The notes below the pieces were generated by a model. The model was not told where the DNA came from, made no database searches, and saw only the letters and a list, made by a program, of their open reading frames with translations. A stretch of DNA of 64,000 bases from Hanleya hanleyi (taxonomy: Eukaryota > Mollusca > Polyplacophora > Lepidopleurida > Hanleyidae): NCBI GenBank assembly GCA_036873755.1, contig JAVTVY010018978.1, positions 1 to 64,000 of the forward strand, in the 5' to 3' direction. Shown here piece by piece: positions 34,311 through 45,426 of the stretch; the stretch's first letter is position 1, and each line of letters starts with the position of its first letter. The position numbers and the translations under genes are program-made.

Positions 34311-37011
34311 CATTCATACCAATATTTCTTGATAATAACGTCGAAAACAGGTTAATATCCATGCAAACGAGTTCAGATGAACAGTTGTCTCAACTGTAAT
34401 GCATTTCAAACCCAAACTATTTGCGCACATTTTGATTACATGTTTAAAATAATGTTGAATAACAAAAAATCATACAGATCGGCTAAAAAAAGGCGGCCAT
34501 TTTGAAATTCAAAATGGAGGCCCTAAATGTTAATCCAAAAACTGGCACCCATTTTTTTCTTAATCAGTGATGTTTCTAGGTGTACTTAAACATTGGTGCC
34601 AAGAATCTACCCAAAATTTTGCTTTTTTTACATAAGCCCACAGACTAGAAGCTATGGCGGCCATTTTCCAAAATGGCTTCCTGATTATCATGTCCGGTCC
34701 GTTGGGAACACGTAGCTTTGTTTTATTTAGCAACCCTACTGCGTTACACTTTGATTTTTGGAAGCAGATTGATTGTTTAGTGCTACATTATTATATGAAA
34801 CATTAATATTTAATTAATTAAGGGATGAAAATAATAATTTTGATAAAAATAATAAGCAACAATTGTCAACCAGATATATGTGCAATTGTTCCGAAGATTT
34901 GGCCTTTTCTCATAAAGTAGTGAAGTTCACACGGATTGAACATATGACCTTGGGAGAGCAATGAGATATGGAGCCATTTTATATTAGATCTATGCTAGCC
35001 ACAACAGCCATTATCCAAGATGGCCACCATGAGGCACGGCTGTTTATGGTAGTTTCATCATTTTCCTCTGTGTATTTTCACCATCTCTCATAGGAGATAA
35101 CTAAACATTTCCTCTGCTAGATTTTATATGCCCCTCTCTCAGTAAATGAAGACAGATTTACCTTGGCTGCTCAGATGGCGTCTTCGTGACGTCATCTTGT
35201 CGGGATGTGCTACTCGGGTAATTTATTGTCCATTATTTTGAATTTTAATTATTTTCTTGGAGTTTCTCTCAAGTACAGTATGATGTATGATATAACTCTA
35301 TTGACTGAGGAGCTGTTAAGTGTAGTACGCTTTGATGTAAAAAAAAAAAATCATCGTTCGCTTTAATTTAAGTAAAATTAATAGAATTGAACACGACGAC
35401 TTTTGGGATTCCGACTCCCCAAATATTTATTAACACGAGGTTGCTTCCAGCGTATCCAGGGAGATTCACCTCAAAACTCAGGGACTTATTCAGCGAAATG
35501 TTGTGGTAATACATGAACTTATTTGCGAAGTGGGGCATACAAACAAAACAATTCGTGATCCATTTATATGTACTTCTTTGTCATGTCGTTCAAATCTCAT
35601 TAAACATACATTTTTGTAGATAGTCATGGTCGCCATTTTGAAAGTATCCATGGCGCTCTGAATCAAACAAACAGGCTGAATACCCCCATTATGATAAGCT
35701 ATGAAGCAAGAGAGTATCAGCTCAGTGTCTTTCGGAGTTCCGGTGAACATCCGGGGACAAGGACAGATTGGGATGAAACCTTTTGGATGCTAAGATATTC
35801 ACTACCCGGTACCTAAAGTTCATATCATTTGACATCTAAATAAATCTTGACTTTGTTTTCAATTGTAATATCTCATTGATGACACAAGGAATCAGATACT
35901 GCCAATGCCGATTTGAATACCACATGCCCGTGTCCATCTAAACCCTATGTTAATTACTATGTAAATAAGTTAATCTCGTTACAGAGATGGCTCACAAGTG
36001 GTTTCACTCTTAGGGATGAGTGAATGTTCGTTCAGAGCCCCAAACAAAAATTAGCAATGTTTCGGTGATCTTTGCTTCCAAGGTTTGCCAGTTACGTACA
36101 CACTCTAGGGTATGCCCATGCAATTTGTTATCAGGGGTCGACGTATATATTTTTGAGAGAAATAAGTTTTAAAATGATATTAAGTATACATCATTCACCG
36201 TATCGAAGCATCATTCTGTATCAGATGTATGATTCCGTTTATTAGTAGTGAAGCAAACTGTTAATCGCGTGCGTCCGTACATGATACCCTGCTTATGTGG
36301 AAAGTTCAATCACCACACAAGCCATTACTGCAGAAACTAGTTCGAGGTTATAGGTTAGCGTCTTCGCTAAAGGTTTTCTCAGGTTGGTGTTAAATGCCTC
36401 TTTTTAAATACTATAGCAGGTAAGTCAATGGCGTTACGTTTCATATCGTAACAAATCCAAAGCTATAGGGGTCGTTTAAGCACCATGCTTGTCTTTCAGA
36501 TTTCATCTGATATTTTTGGCAAAATCGTGTTGTCTTGACGAAAGCATTAAATCTTTTTGACAGCTATGTTCTGGTGAGCTCACCAGAGACAATAATCCAA
36601 TGTCGAATAACATGTATCATTTAGTCGCATGGTCAGTTATCAACGCGAAAATTTAGTGTAACTCTGGCGACAGTATTTGGACCACGGTAACGCATTTGCA
36701 TTACTCTTTGGTAAACTATAAATAATTATGGCTAAAACCATCGATCATTCCATCGTATGTACACTTCTCTCTTTTATTCGGGTGATGCGAGTTAAAATCG
36801 GCAGTAGTGTGGTTTACCTTTTCATGAATATAGTTAGTTCTATCTGATCACTACTATTTGAATGCACTTACCGAAGGTATAGGCCTATCCCTGATGAGAA
36901 ATTGCAATTGTACCAACTTGAAGACTACGTATGGAGCCTTCTACGGCATAATTTTAACTTATAAGTCAGTTATATGGATCGGGAATATAGATGATATGAG
37001 AATAATCTGAT
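34311..37011. other. Non-coding stretch; contains inverted repeat D right copy
   Basis: 34485-34680 is the reverse-complement partner of 30470-30665. The remainder (34700-37011) shows no gene, only AT-rich sequence with a poly(A) run at 35339-35350. Confidence 0.55.
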
Positions 37012-37450
37012 ACTATCAGGTAGTGTACATGTAGGCTAAGATGGCAGACTTGTGTTTATGGAAAGTTTCAATGTTTTATTACCAAATCAAGTTCATAAAT
37101 TCATTGGCTAATAAGATCTGAATGTCAGTTTGAAACCGATGACCGTTATTAATGCGCTCCAGGGAATACACCAATCTACTTACGACTAACCACTGGAATA
37201 CATATATAGATATCCGCTAAATTAAGCCTCAGGTAGCGACCATTTTGGAAATCCGAGATGGTCGATATTTCAACATATCTATTGTGAAATGATCGACGTA
37301 CTGAATCCAAAAAATATCAGCATATCGACTGGAATAATGTAGATGTATTGTGTAGTTATTGAAATATTGACTGAAATCGGCTTTAGATGTCGGCCATCTT
37401 GAAATTCAAGATGCCCGACACGGACATATGACGACTGTCATTTATCTAAC
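37012..37450 (+). repeat. Dispersed repeat C, copy 2
   Basis: Direct, diverged copy of 29022-29485. Confidence 0.85.
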
Positions 37451-37789
37451 ACTGATCACACATACACACACACCAGTGAATGTAAAACAAATTTGCCTTC
37501 CACCAGGAAGTCCGAATAACATCTGACATAGGGCCAGTGTCTCGTGAAAGGAGAAGCGGGGCATAAATGGGGCATTTAAGCATACAACATAAATTTGAGC
37601 TTGTGAAAAGTTATCAGTTTGATCTACAACATCTTCTTCTCCCTTTTAGTGACACTTACAATAAATATATACGCTTTAAATAGGTTTTCGTTTTCTCCAG
37701 TAGTAGTACATAAAGTGTAAATCTCATTATTTGACAGGAGACTCGAGGAGGGAAATGTAGCGTAAATGCGGCGTAATCTTTACCTTTGA
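37451..37789. other. No recognisable feature
   Basis: A short CACA tract near 37462; otherwise nothing. Confidence 0.5.
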
Positions 37790-38033
37790 CCTGGGATGTG
37801 GGGGTGGACCTGTAATCTAGGGACGGACTGTAACTCCAGAGAAAAGATCACGTCATCAGTGGTATAGAAACCACTGAGCATGAGAGTGTTTCGGCAATCT
37901 ATGGGTCATCCTTGGTTGAAATGTGGCATGCGTGGTGTCATATTGAAGCTCTTGTTGTTTAGAATAAGGCTACGATGCTGTCCGTGGAGAGACGTCGATG
38001 TTTGCATGCGCAATCGCGGAGTAGTAGAGAATA
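37790..38033 (+). repeat. NRF1/CRE-type dispersed unit, interrupted by the DIRS-like element
   Basis: TCACGTCATCAGTGG, GGGTCATCCTTGGTTGAAATG, GTGGTGTCATATTGAAGCTC and GCATGCGCAATCGCGGAGTAG belong to the unit. It breaks off at GTAGTAGAGAAT where the DIRS-like element begins, and the expected continuation GGGCATTTTCGG is found at 44806, just beyond the element. Confidence 0.7.
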
Positions 38034-38068
38034 GAAAACTTTACAAGTAAATTTCTTGTTATTAAGCT

Positions 38069-38200
38069 AAAACTTACCTCACTCCCACTCTATGCATTTC
38101 TTGTTCCACATGAAATCACCTAGTAAGAATTAAAATAACAGAGTTCTCTCCCTGTCAGTCACCTGCCAGCTCACCCCCACAATTCCTTCTTGTTCTACCG
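38069..38200. repeat. DIRS-like left inverted terminal repeat
   Basis: Reverse complement of 44661-44797 with small differences; includes AATCACCTAGTAAGAATTAA and CAGCTCACCCCCACAA. Confidence 0.9.
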
Positions 38201-38260
38201 AGTCACACGACCAAGGTATATCACAGTGGGGAAGGCGGGTGGGCATCACTGGAAGAGAGG

Positions 38261-38348
38261 TAAGATTTAGCTTAATAACAAGAAATTTACTTGTAAAATT
38301 TTCTAGTTATTTGTGCTGAAAACTTACCTCACTTCCACTCTATGCATA
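38261..38348. repeat. DIRS-like internal complementary region
   Basis: The first half (AGCTTAATAACAAGAAATTT) is complementary to the outermost left end at 38034-38075. The second half (AGTTATTTG, AAACTTACCTCACTTCCACT) is complementary to the outermost right end. Confidence 0.85.
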
Positions 38349-38659
38349 GAATGCCACAGAAAGGATGGCAGGCAAACTGATACATATCGTGGAAAGCGAT
38401 AAAGGTGAGCAGAGTGACTAGTCAGAATAGAAATCTAAAATATTCTACCTCACTGAGGATCTAAGAGATCATACGACAGTAGTGACATATATGTTTGTGC
38501 ATGTGGTTTATATGAAACCACTGTCGCTACTCTGACTTCAAGGTCGAGTCACATACACGCCCCCTCCCTTTTTTCTGAAAAGGAGCGAGAGGAAAATACT
38601 GTACGTCCGATCTTTATTTTTCTATCTTGCTGGCCTCAGTTCCATAGAAATCCTCTGTG

Positions 38660-39690
38660 CTGTTACTAGGGGCCCGATGGAGTAGAGGTCGTCACATACT
38701 AACGTATTTGACCTCCAGTAGCACGCCCTAATAATATCTGTCACCGTTCTATTAGTTCACAAAGGCCATGATGCCGCTAGGGCTCTAATCTCGTGACCAG
38801 AAACGTTTACAAGCGAGGGCTTGTCTATCCGTAACCGTGGAGTACGCTAGTCGAATCGTATTTTTGAGCCAACTTGAAATAGTATTTTTGCTTATTTCTT
38901 GTTTGGCATTAGGATCGATAGGGATAAGCAAGTGCCTCCTACCCGCTCTGCGATCCTCAGTACGATTCAGGCAACATGCAAGTGCACGAACTTGAGGCGG
39001 ATGAGGCTGGAATTGTGAACTCTCTAGATATGCTATCGTAAACAGCTTAATTCTTAGCCACGAACTCAGAAACTGTTGAGAGAATGACTTTGCTTCAGTT
39101 TCTAGAGTGTCTGATGTTCGTCCTATCGAGCGCGTGAAGCTCTGACACACGAACTGCCGAGGCGAGAGCTAAGAAAAAGGCATTTTTGTAAGATAACATC
39201 TTGAGATCAATTGAATCTATTGGGTCGAAAGGTGCCTCCCCTAATTGTCAAAGTGCAAGTCCCACTTCGGCAACTTCGGAGTGTCTGATTGATCTGAAAT
39301 CTTGAACGATTTGATAAGCGCAGTCAAATTCGGATCAGTCGAAGGATTAATCCCAGTACCCAGAAGAATAGGCTGAGCGATAGCTGCTCTGTAACCTTCG
39401 AACGTAGCGGATACCAGGCCTCCATCCTGGAACAGGTACAATATAAACTCTGCTACTTGAGGAATAGTGGCTCTGGATGAATTGATATCCCTCTCTCCAC
39501 AAAAAACATCGAAGACTGCCCACTTTGATTGGTATACAGCGGAAGAGGACGGTCGAATCCATTGTACCATTCGGTGCCCAACTTCCGCAGAATATCCCGC
39601 CTGAGCAAAGTGTCCTTTGAGCACTTGCACACGTGGTAGTAGTGGAACAGCTCTGGCTGGCTGTGGAATATTGACGTCCGGGCTGGCGTA
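38660..39690 (-). pseudogene. Tyrosine recombinase of the DIRS-like element
   Basis: The N-terminal half lies near 39690-39241 (LPRVQVLKGHFAQAGYSAEV, SSAVYQSKWAVFDVFC, VAEFILYLFQDGG). After a frameshift, MLSYKNAFFLALASA and VRVSELHAL supply the first catalytic Arg (near 39140). HLLIPIDPN and TISSWLKNTIRLAY follow. A further shift near 38810 gives GHEIRALAASWPL, the HxxR box, and then ACYWRSNTLVCDDLY with the expected Trp and Tyr. All landmarks remain, but the frames are broken at least twice. Confidence 0.75.
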
Positions 39691-40362
39691 ATAGGTTGCG
39701 CCATACAGGAAGTCGTGTATCTTCCGGAGTACCTTCGCTAGGATAGCTGGAGGCGGGAACGCATATGCTACCATGCCTGACCAGTCCTGCGATAGGGCGT
39801 CCACTGCGTATGCCAAAGGATCCGGGATCGGAAACATGAGCAAGAGCATTAGAGTGTTGCGCCGAGTGGCGAACAGATCTTTGTGTGGCATCTCCCAGAC
39901 ATGAGCTATCTGTTATAGTATGGCTGGGTGAAGTTGTCACTCTGTGGGAATTATCTGATTCCGTCGTGAAAGCGAGTCCGCTAAGACATTCAGAACTCCA
40001 GGGATGTGCCTGGCCAACACTGATATGTTGTTGTCCCAACACAGACCAAAAAAGATTTCCCCTTGGCTTTGGAATTGCTCAGATGTCGTCCTCCCCCCCC
40101 CCCACCGCTTGTTGATATAGGGCACGATTCATGTGTTGTTCGTTGCTATCAGCAGGTTATTATCGGTCAATACGCCCACCCACGTGCGGATAGCTTGTGT
40201 CACTGCCATAAACTCCAGCACGTTTATATGGTACGAACTTTCCTCGATTGTCCATAAACCGGATATCGACTCGGACTCAAGGTGGGCTCCCCAACCGTTC
40301 ATAGACGCGTCCGTGAACAGATGATGTGTTGAACGAAATGGAAGTAGGGACACACCCGGCAT
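39691..40362 (-). pseudogene. RNase H and connection region of the DIRS-like element
   Basis: HHLFTDASMNGWGAHL holds the first acidic residue, YHINVLEFMAV the Glu, LIATNNT the expected second Asp site (Asp appears changed), and HIPGVLNVLADSLSR the terminal Asp. HKDLFATRRN and FPIPDPLAYAVDALSQDW follow, a C-terminal block typical of DIRS RT/RH proteins. The segments are in different frames. Confidence 0.75.
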
Positions 40363-40422
40363 AACGTTGAGTGGATTCAGCCACCATTGGAGGCACTGCC
40401 TGACAAGAGGCGTGACAGGTAT

Positions 40423-40792
40423 TCACGGATTCAACAGTCTTTCGACCCATTGATGATTGAAGCAAATCATTAAGGGACGAAGCTGCAATCGTCCTCTTGG
40501 TGTTACGTCCTGTGTTGACGTCAAGAGGCCGATTATCTTGTTGAGGCGCTTGAGGTTGACAACCATGCGCATCACGGACGTGTCTTTCTTGGGGACCAGA
40601 AACACCGGCGAATAGAACCCGGGTGTTTTGTCCCAAACCGGAAGTTCTATAACAGACGCCTTCTCTATCAGATTGTCCACAGAGTATTGTATTGCTGATA
40701 GATGAACCGCTCGTAAAGGAAAACGAGACGGAAGGGGAGTTGCAGTCAACGGCGGAATCGTGTCGAACGATAGGCGATAGCCTTATCTGAGA
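40423..40792 (-). pseudogene. Reverse transcriptase of the DIRS-like element, catalytic centre deleted
   Basis: GYRLSFDTIPPL, then PGFYSPVFLVPKKD and MRMVVNLKRLNKI, represent the RT fingers. The text then jumps directly to IGLLTSTQDVTPRGRLQLRP, which normally lies after the thumb. The segment that should carry the catalytic Asp and the YxDD box, more than 100 codons, is missing. Confidence 0.8.
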
Positions 40793-41767
40793 TTACAAGC
40801 GTCTGGTCCGTCATTCATAATTCAGCCGTCGTCCATTAGAGAATATCCGCGTCCATAATCCAAAGACCTATTCCATATTCCATATAACAGTATTAGCATC
40901 AAATTCAAAAAGACAATCATAGTATACATAAACATAGGCTTCTTTCCTGCAAGAGAGAAGCGGTCAACATTTTTCAATGATGCCGGCAAGACATCATGAT
41001 GTTCCAAATATATCAAATCCGTATCGCTGATCAGTATTCTTAATCCGTAATATTCGTTGTAAAGTCGTCATCTAAAGAATGATCTATCTCAGTCACGCTT
41101 TGATTGTAACTGCTCATATGAGTACCATGAGGATCTTGAAGTACATGGGTTCATACAGCCCCTAGCACCGGGTTAAGCGGAATTAGACACAAGTTACGAA
41201 ACGTAACGCCATAGATCTTGCACGCTACGCTCGTATTTTGCTATCAGCATGCGATATGTATCGCCAAATTTGAGAAACTTTAAGTGGAGGCGCTTGGTTG
41301 TGTAGCCCTGTTTTATAAGTTTCTGCAACAATGTTTTGTGACGTTGATTAAAATCGTCACATTTAACACAGGGTCTAGCAAATGCTACTAGGCGTGATAT
41401 GTATATGCCATATGCAGGTCCCACTGGAATATTACTGCCCAGAAAGGGATAGTGTAAATTGTAATCATCTGTTTTGTCATACAGTCGACGAGAGAGAAGG
41501 CCCGCTTCATTTTTATAGAGATATAGGTCTAAATATGATGTGCCTGTAGGGTTATCTGTAGTTTCCTTCAAATCCAGTGAAGGTGGATATATATCCTTCA
41601 TTGCATCATTTATATAACGATTATCCACAGCGAGAAGATCGTCTATATAGCGTTTGGTGAATGAGAAGGAACGGGCTTTGAATGGATCGGTTTTTGAAAG
41701 CGCCTGCATATAGTCATATTCATAAGAGAACAGATATAGGTCAGCCAACAGGGGTGCACAATGACCG
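40793..41767 (-). mobile_element. 5'-truncated Penelope-like (tentative) retroelement inserted in the DIRS-like RT
   Basis: A reverse-strand RT piece (41767-41194) is followed by a conserved 3' region (41190-40793) ending GACGGACCAGACGCTTGTAAT. It splits the host RT between TWVIRTIRS-like and GYRLSF-like codons near 41767 and 40792. Related 3' regions occur at 42059-42320 (inverted) and 61895-62262. Confidence 0.7.
41194..41767 (-). pseudogene. Reverse transcriptase fragment with YIDD motif
   Basis: Starts within a GHCAPLLADLYLFSYEYD segment and continues with FSFTKRYIDDLLAVDNRY (catalytic Asp pair), KDIYPPSLDLKETT, SYLDLYLYKNEAG, RLYDKTDDYNLHYPFLGSN, IPVGPAYGIYISRLVAFAR and LKFGDTYRMLIAKYE. 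This is the C-terminal half of a frequently repeated invertebrate RT family that I tentatively place with Penelope-like elements. No GIY-YIG domain is visible, and the N-terminal half is missing by 5' truncation. The frame itself is open. Confidence 0.6.
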
Positions 41768-42058
41768 AATGGTCCGAATGACCCACGATTCTGCCCCGAT
41801 AATTGTCCAGTTCAGTCAAAACGACTGAAGCCTTCCCCCTACCGGAAGGTCTTGTTGTGGCGAGACTGGAAACGCAATGTTTCGGTGTTCCCGTCATACC
41901 GGAAGCCACCCGGTATGGCCAAAGACACAGGTATTCTGCGTTGACTGCCGTTTTCTTCTTACCCGAGCTCGAAAACTTGGGGTTGTTAGAAGAGGGAGTT
42001 TGGCCTTGCTGTTGTCCAGCTAAACCCTTAATAGCCTTGGAACCGGAAGCGGGTTTGA
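41768..42058 (-). pseudogene. DIRS-like gag C-terminus and RT N-terminus
   Basis: VKPASGSKAIKGLAGQQQGQ and a basic SSGKKKTA end the gag. In another frame PVGGRLQSF, then LNWTIIGAESWVIRTIRS, gives the RT N-terminus typical of DIRS elements. It is isolated between two insertions. Confidence 0.65.
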
Positions 42059-42320
42059 CTATTATGGATTAAGAATACTGATCAGCGATACGGATTTGAT
42101 ATTTTTGGAACATCATGATGTCTTGCCGGCATCATTGAAAACTGTTGACCGCTTCTCTCTTGCAGGAAACAAGCCTATGTTTATGTATACTATGATTGTC
42201 TTTTGAATTTGGTGCTAATACTGTTATATGGAATGTGGAATAGGTCTTTGGATTATGGACGCGGATATTCTCTAATGGACGACGGCTGGATTATGAATGA
42301 CGGACTAGACGCTTGTAATT
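42059..42320 (+). mobile_element. 3'-end fragment of the Penelope-like element, forward orientation
   Basis: Near-identical to the 3' region of the copy at 40793-41767 but inverted: TATTATGGATTAAGAATACT to GACGGACTAGACGCTTGTAAT. It interrupts the gag frame after KKSN. Confidence 0.8.
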
Positions 42321-44519
42321 AGACTTCTTCACCTTGGGACCCGACCCGGAAGTCGCCGGTCTCTTGGTCGAAGCACCGGAAGCCACTGACCTGTCATACT
42401 CGACTTCGGCTACATCATCACGAAACAGTAAAGAAGAAGCTGTTGACGTCTCTAATGGGATTCTCCTTACAGCTTCCGGTGTGTACTCATGCATTAGTGG
42501 AATGTAGACATTTCTTCGTAAATATACAAGCATAGAAGACATGAAGGCATTGTGCACCAACAATTCTTCAACAGCACAGGAAGCTATCTTCTGGTAGTCA
42601 AGAAAAAGGTTTATACCCTCTTGTAACTGTTCCTGACTTTCCGCATCCATCAACGAGAACAAACCATCCTTAATGGCTTTCAGAATCCAGTCCAAATGAT
42701 TTGTAATCACCACTCCTTGACGGGCAGTTTCCTCAAGTGTCGAGGCCTGCTTGTTCGTAAACGGAACATCCGGGTTGTTAGGCACTTTCGTACTTGGAGG
42801 ACACAAATACGAGAAATTCCCTATAACCTCAGCAGACCGGAAGCTAAATGGTGAGTCATGTATGCCATATGACCGTATATTTGGCTTCTGCACTGGAAAC
42901 GGACCAGAAGATCCTGCAGGGCGGAAGCGAGCTGTATGTCCAAGCCTGACTGCCCGTTCCTCCTGCTTAGTGGGTTCTGCTAACGTTCTATGGAACAAAT
43001 CGCATATAAAATGAATAGCATCGAGGCCGGAAGTGTCGATACCGATCTCGTAACCCGAGCCGACTCTCCCGATTCAGTTTCAATATTTCCCGCATGTGGG
43101 ACCGGAAGCTGTATATTCGGAATTAAGTCGTAGATACCCGCAATTGAATCATAATATTTGCGAGCATCCGGATCAGTATTGGTAGGTTCGTAATATTCAG
43201 AGCTACCGTACTGGTCCCTATCCACTTCCATATCCTCCGGGGCTTCCTGCCAGTATGGGTTCTTAGAAGGGATAGACCCCGTCAATTTAACTTCCGGTTG
43301 CATAGACTGGTCAGTCAATCTCGGAAACGGTGGCATACCGACCTTGATTTGACATGTCATAATCTCTCTTAGTTCGTTCATCTCCTTCCGCTGCTGTTCC
43401 ATTCCTGCAAGAATGGCGGCCAGGGTAGGATCCGTTACTTGAGAGTGAACCGGAAGCTCGAATAGGAGGGCGCATCATCTGAAGCATAGCCGGTCCCGTA
43501 CCACGAACACCCCCGCAAGTCGATACTTGTGCCAAGCCATGCAAGGGCCGGTACGTTCTCGCAACCGGATGTCGCATAACTTGACCTACTTGAAAAGAAT
43601 CTTGATACTGCGTCTCAGAGGCAGGCATAAATTTTGGCATATTATAGGTACCTGAATACATACCCATCTGGCGTTGTTGTGGGAACCTCAACCTCTGGTG
43701 GCTCACAAGGCTCGTAGCCATCAACGTCTCGGCAGGGGGACGAGAAGGGCCACCAGAGAAACCGGAAGTAGATTGGAGAAAGTTCGACGGACCAGTCGTT
43801 ACTGGGTTAGTATTTGTTAGTGAACGACCGGAGAGTCCAGGCTTCAAAGGGGTTGAGGAAGGCAATCTCACAATCCCGGGTCCAAATGAAATCTTAACAC
43901 TAGGCTCTTCCGTAGATTTGCCTAGGTTTTCGTAAACATAAGTAATTACCGATCGAGAGATCGGCAATGTCTGACTCCCCGACACCGAGTCTGGACCCGT
44001 TACTGGCTTTCCTTCGTCGTCGTACACAGGCGTCCTCTCGATAGGAACTTCCACGTCCACTGTTGTAGTAGTGCCGGTTTCCATATCTTCGAGAGTCCCT
44101 TCCACTTGAACGATATGGGTCATTTCCTTTCCTGATTGACTCTTCGCCCGGTCTGAAAAGGAACAAACTTGAGCGGGGGAGGGGCGGGGGGGTTGGGGGG
44201 GCGCTTGTTTATCTTTATTTACGTTCAATAAACTGACTAACGTAGAACTAGTATCTTCGATCACGCTAGATCGTGGAGACGGAGCTACATACGTCTCAAT
44301 GGCAACAAAATCAGACACATTAGCATTCTCAATACAGGCCTGTGTCCCGGCAAGATAGGTCTGAAACAGCCCAGGCGCCCGTACAATACACTCTTCGCAG
44401 GCAGTGTCCCAGGTACATATTACACCCTGGCGACATGACGGACAGCTGGAATGTAGGTCATATACAGGCCTCCCACCATCGCATGTTACACATGACATTT
44501 GAGACATATTTGCAGCCAT
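42310..44519 (-). pseudogene. Gag of the DIRS-like element, frameshifted
   Basis: I place the start at ATG 44519 (MAANMSQMSCVTCDGG). A Cys/His-rich N-terminus follows (CVTC, HSSCPSCR, CEEC), then a Ser/Thr/Pro-rich middle. Frame changes near 43430 and 43010 lead to GVVITNHLDWILKAIKDGLF and LFLDYQKIASCAVEELLVHN, the helical capsid-like block, then the basic KKSNYK where an insertion begins. Many CCGGAAG words recur through the region. Confidence 0.7.
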
Positions 44520-44660
44520 AATGCTTGATAATCCCAAAGAATACTTCCCAAAGGACTTCTTGCAGAATATCAGATGTCTGAGGTAATCCAACTGTATAGT
44601 GATTTCGCTAGAAATAGATCAATTTTCATGGAGCTGAACAAAATGGCATCCTTGATACAC

Positions 44661-44797
44661 CGAAGTAGAATCAAGAAAGAAGTGTGGGGGTGAGCTGACA
44701 CATGACTGACAGGGGAGAGAACTGTGTCATTTTAATTCTTACTAGGTGATTCCATGTGGAACAAGAAATGCATAGAGTGGAAGTGAGGTAAGTTTTA
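44661..44797. repeat. DIRS-like right inverted terminal repeat
   Basis: Reverse complement of 38069-38200. Confidence 0.9.
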
Positions 44798-44869
44798 AAT
44801 AACTGGGCATTTTCGGATGTTATACCTATAACCCGGTATAATCTCTATACACTAATACATAAAATTTGA

Positions 44870-45420
44870 GTTTGCGGACGTTGAATGTGGCGGTGGACCC
44901 TGCAGTGGAGGACAAGGGTCATATTTGACTTCATCAGTAGTAGAGAAATATCAGAAAGGCTGCGCACTGAGGAGTAGTAGAGACAGCGCAGAGACGGTCG
45001 GGTACGCACTAGGATGGGTGAAAAGTACATCCCTATATACCATAGACCATAGCTTTGTGCAATACCTGAAATCTTGCAAAATCACCCGAATCTCACACCC
45101 CAATCTCACACTGACAAGAAATTGGGGTACACACGCATTATGTCAAAGGGTGTTAACATCCGTTGACGCCCCTCCATCAGTAGAGAGAAAGAGAAAATCA
45201 GCAAGCATATTTCTTGTTCCGCATTTTATTATCCCCTTCATAACATCACATGCAAGCTGGGGAAACCGCTATAGGTGTGTTTATATAACATTATGGTGTG
45301 TATTGTCCGTGTATCAGACGCATCATCGACCGAGTCCATCCTTGTCATGTGACAATCTTTAGTCATGTTCGCCCTTGACAGTGTTCACCGTCCATTTGCT
45401 CTGGTCCTAAGGTAGCATGT
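44870..45420 (-). repeat. NRF1/CRE-type unit remnant and 3' flank of zinc-finger cassette 3
   Basis: CTTCATCAGTAGTAGAGAAA and GGAGTAGTAGAGACAG belong to the dispersed unit. 45200-45400 (CTTGTTCCGCATTTTATTAT, ACATCACATGCAAGCTGGGG, GTCATGTTCGCCCTTGACAG) matches the 3' flank of the zinc-finger gene at 32080-32300. Confidence 0.6.
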
Positions 45421-45426
45421 CAAAAA

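Larger units (their letters stand above)
38034..44804 (-). mobile_element. DIRS-like retrotransposon with nested insertions, inactivated
   Basis: Inverted terminal repeats of about 130 bp (38069-38200 and 44661-44797) carry CTTACCTCACTCCCACTCTA and its complement. An internal complementary region at 38261-38348 is complementary to parts of both outer ends. This ITR plus internal complementary region layout is diagnostic of DIRS elements, which replicate through a circular intermediate. Coding order on the reverse strand: gag, RT, RNase H, recombinase. Two fragments of another retroelement sit inside gag/RT, RT has lost its catalytic centre, and several frameshifts occur, so this copy is dead. 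Confidence 0.88.

Noticed and set aside
42064..42310. A hammerhead ribozyme in the Penelope-like 3' region
   Set aside because: Some Penelope-like elements carry one, but I found no CTGATGA core with a matching GAAA strand in the three copies.
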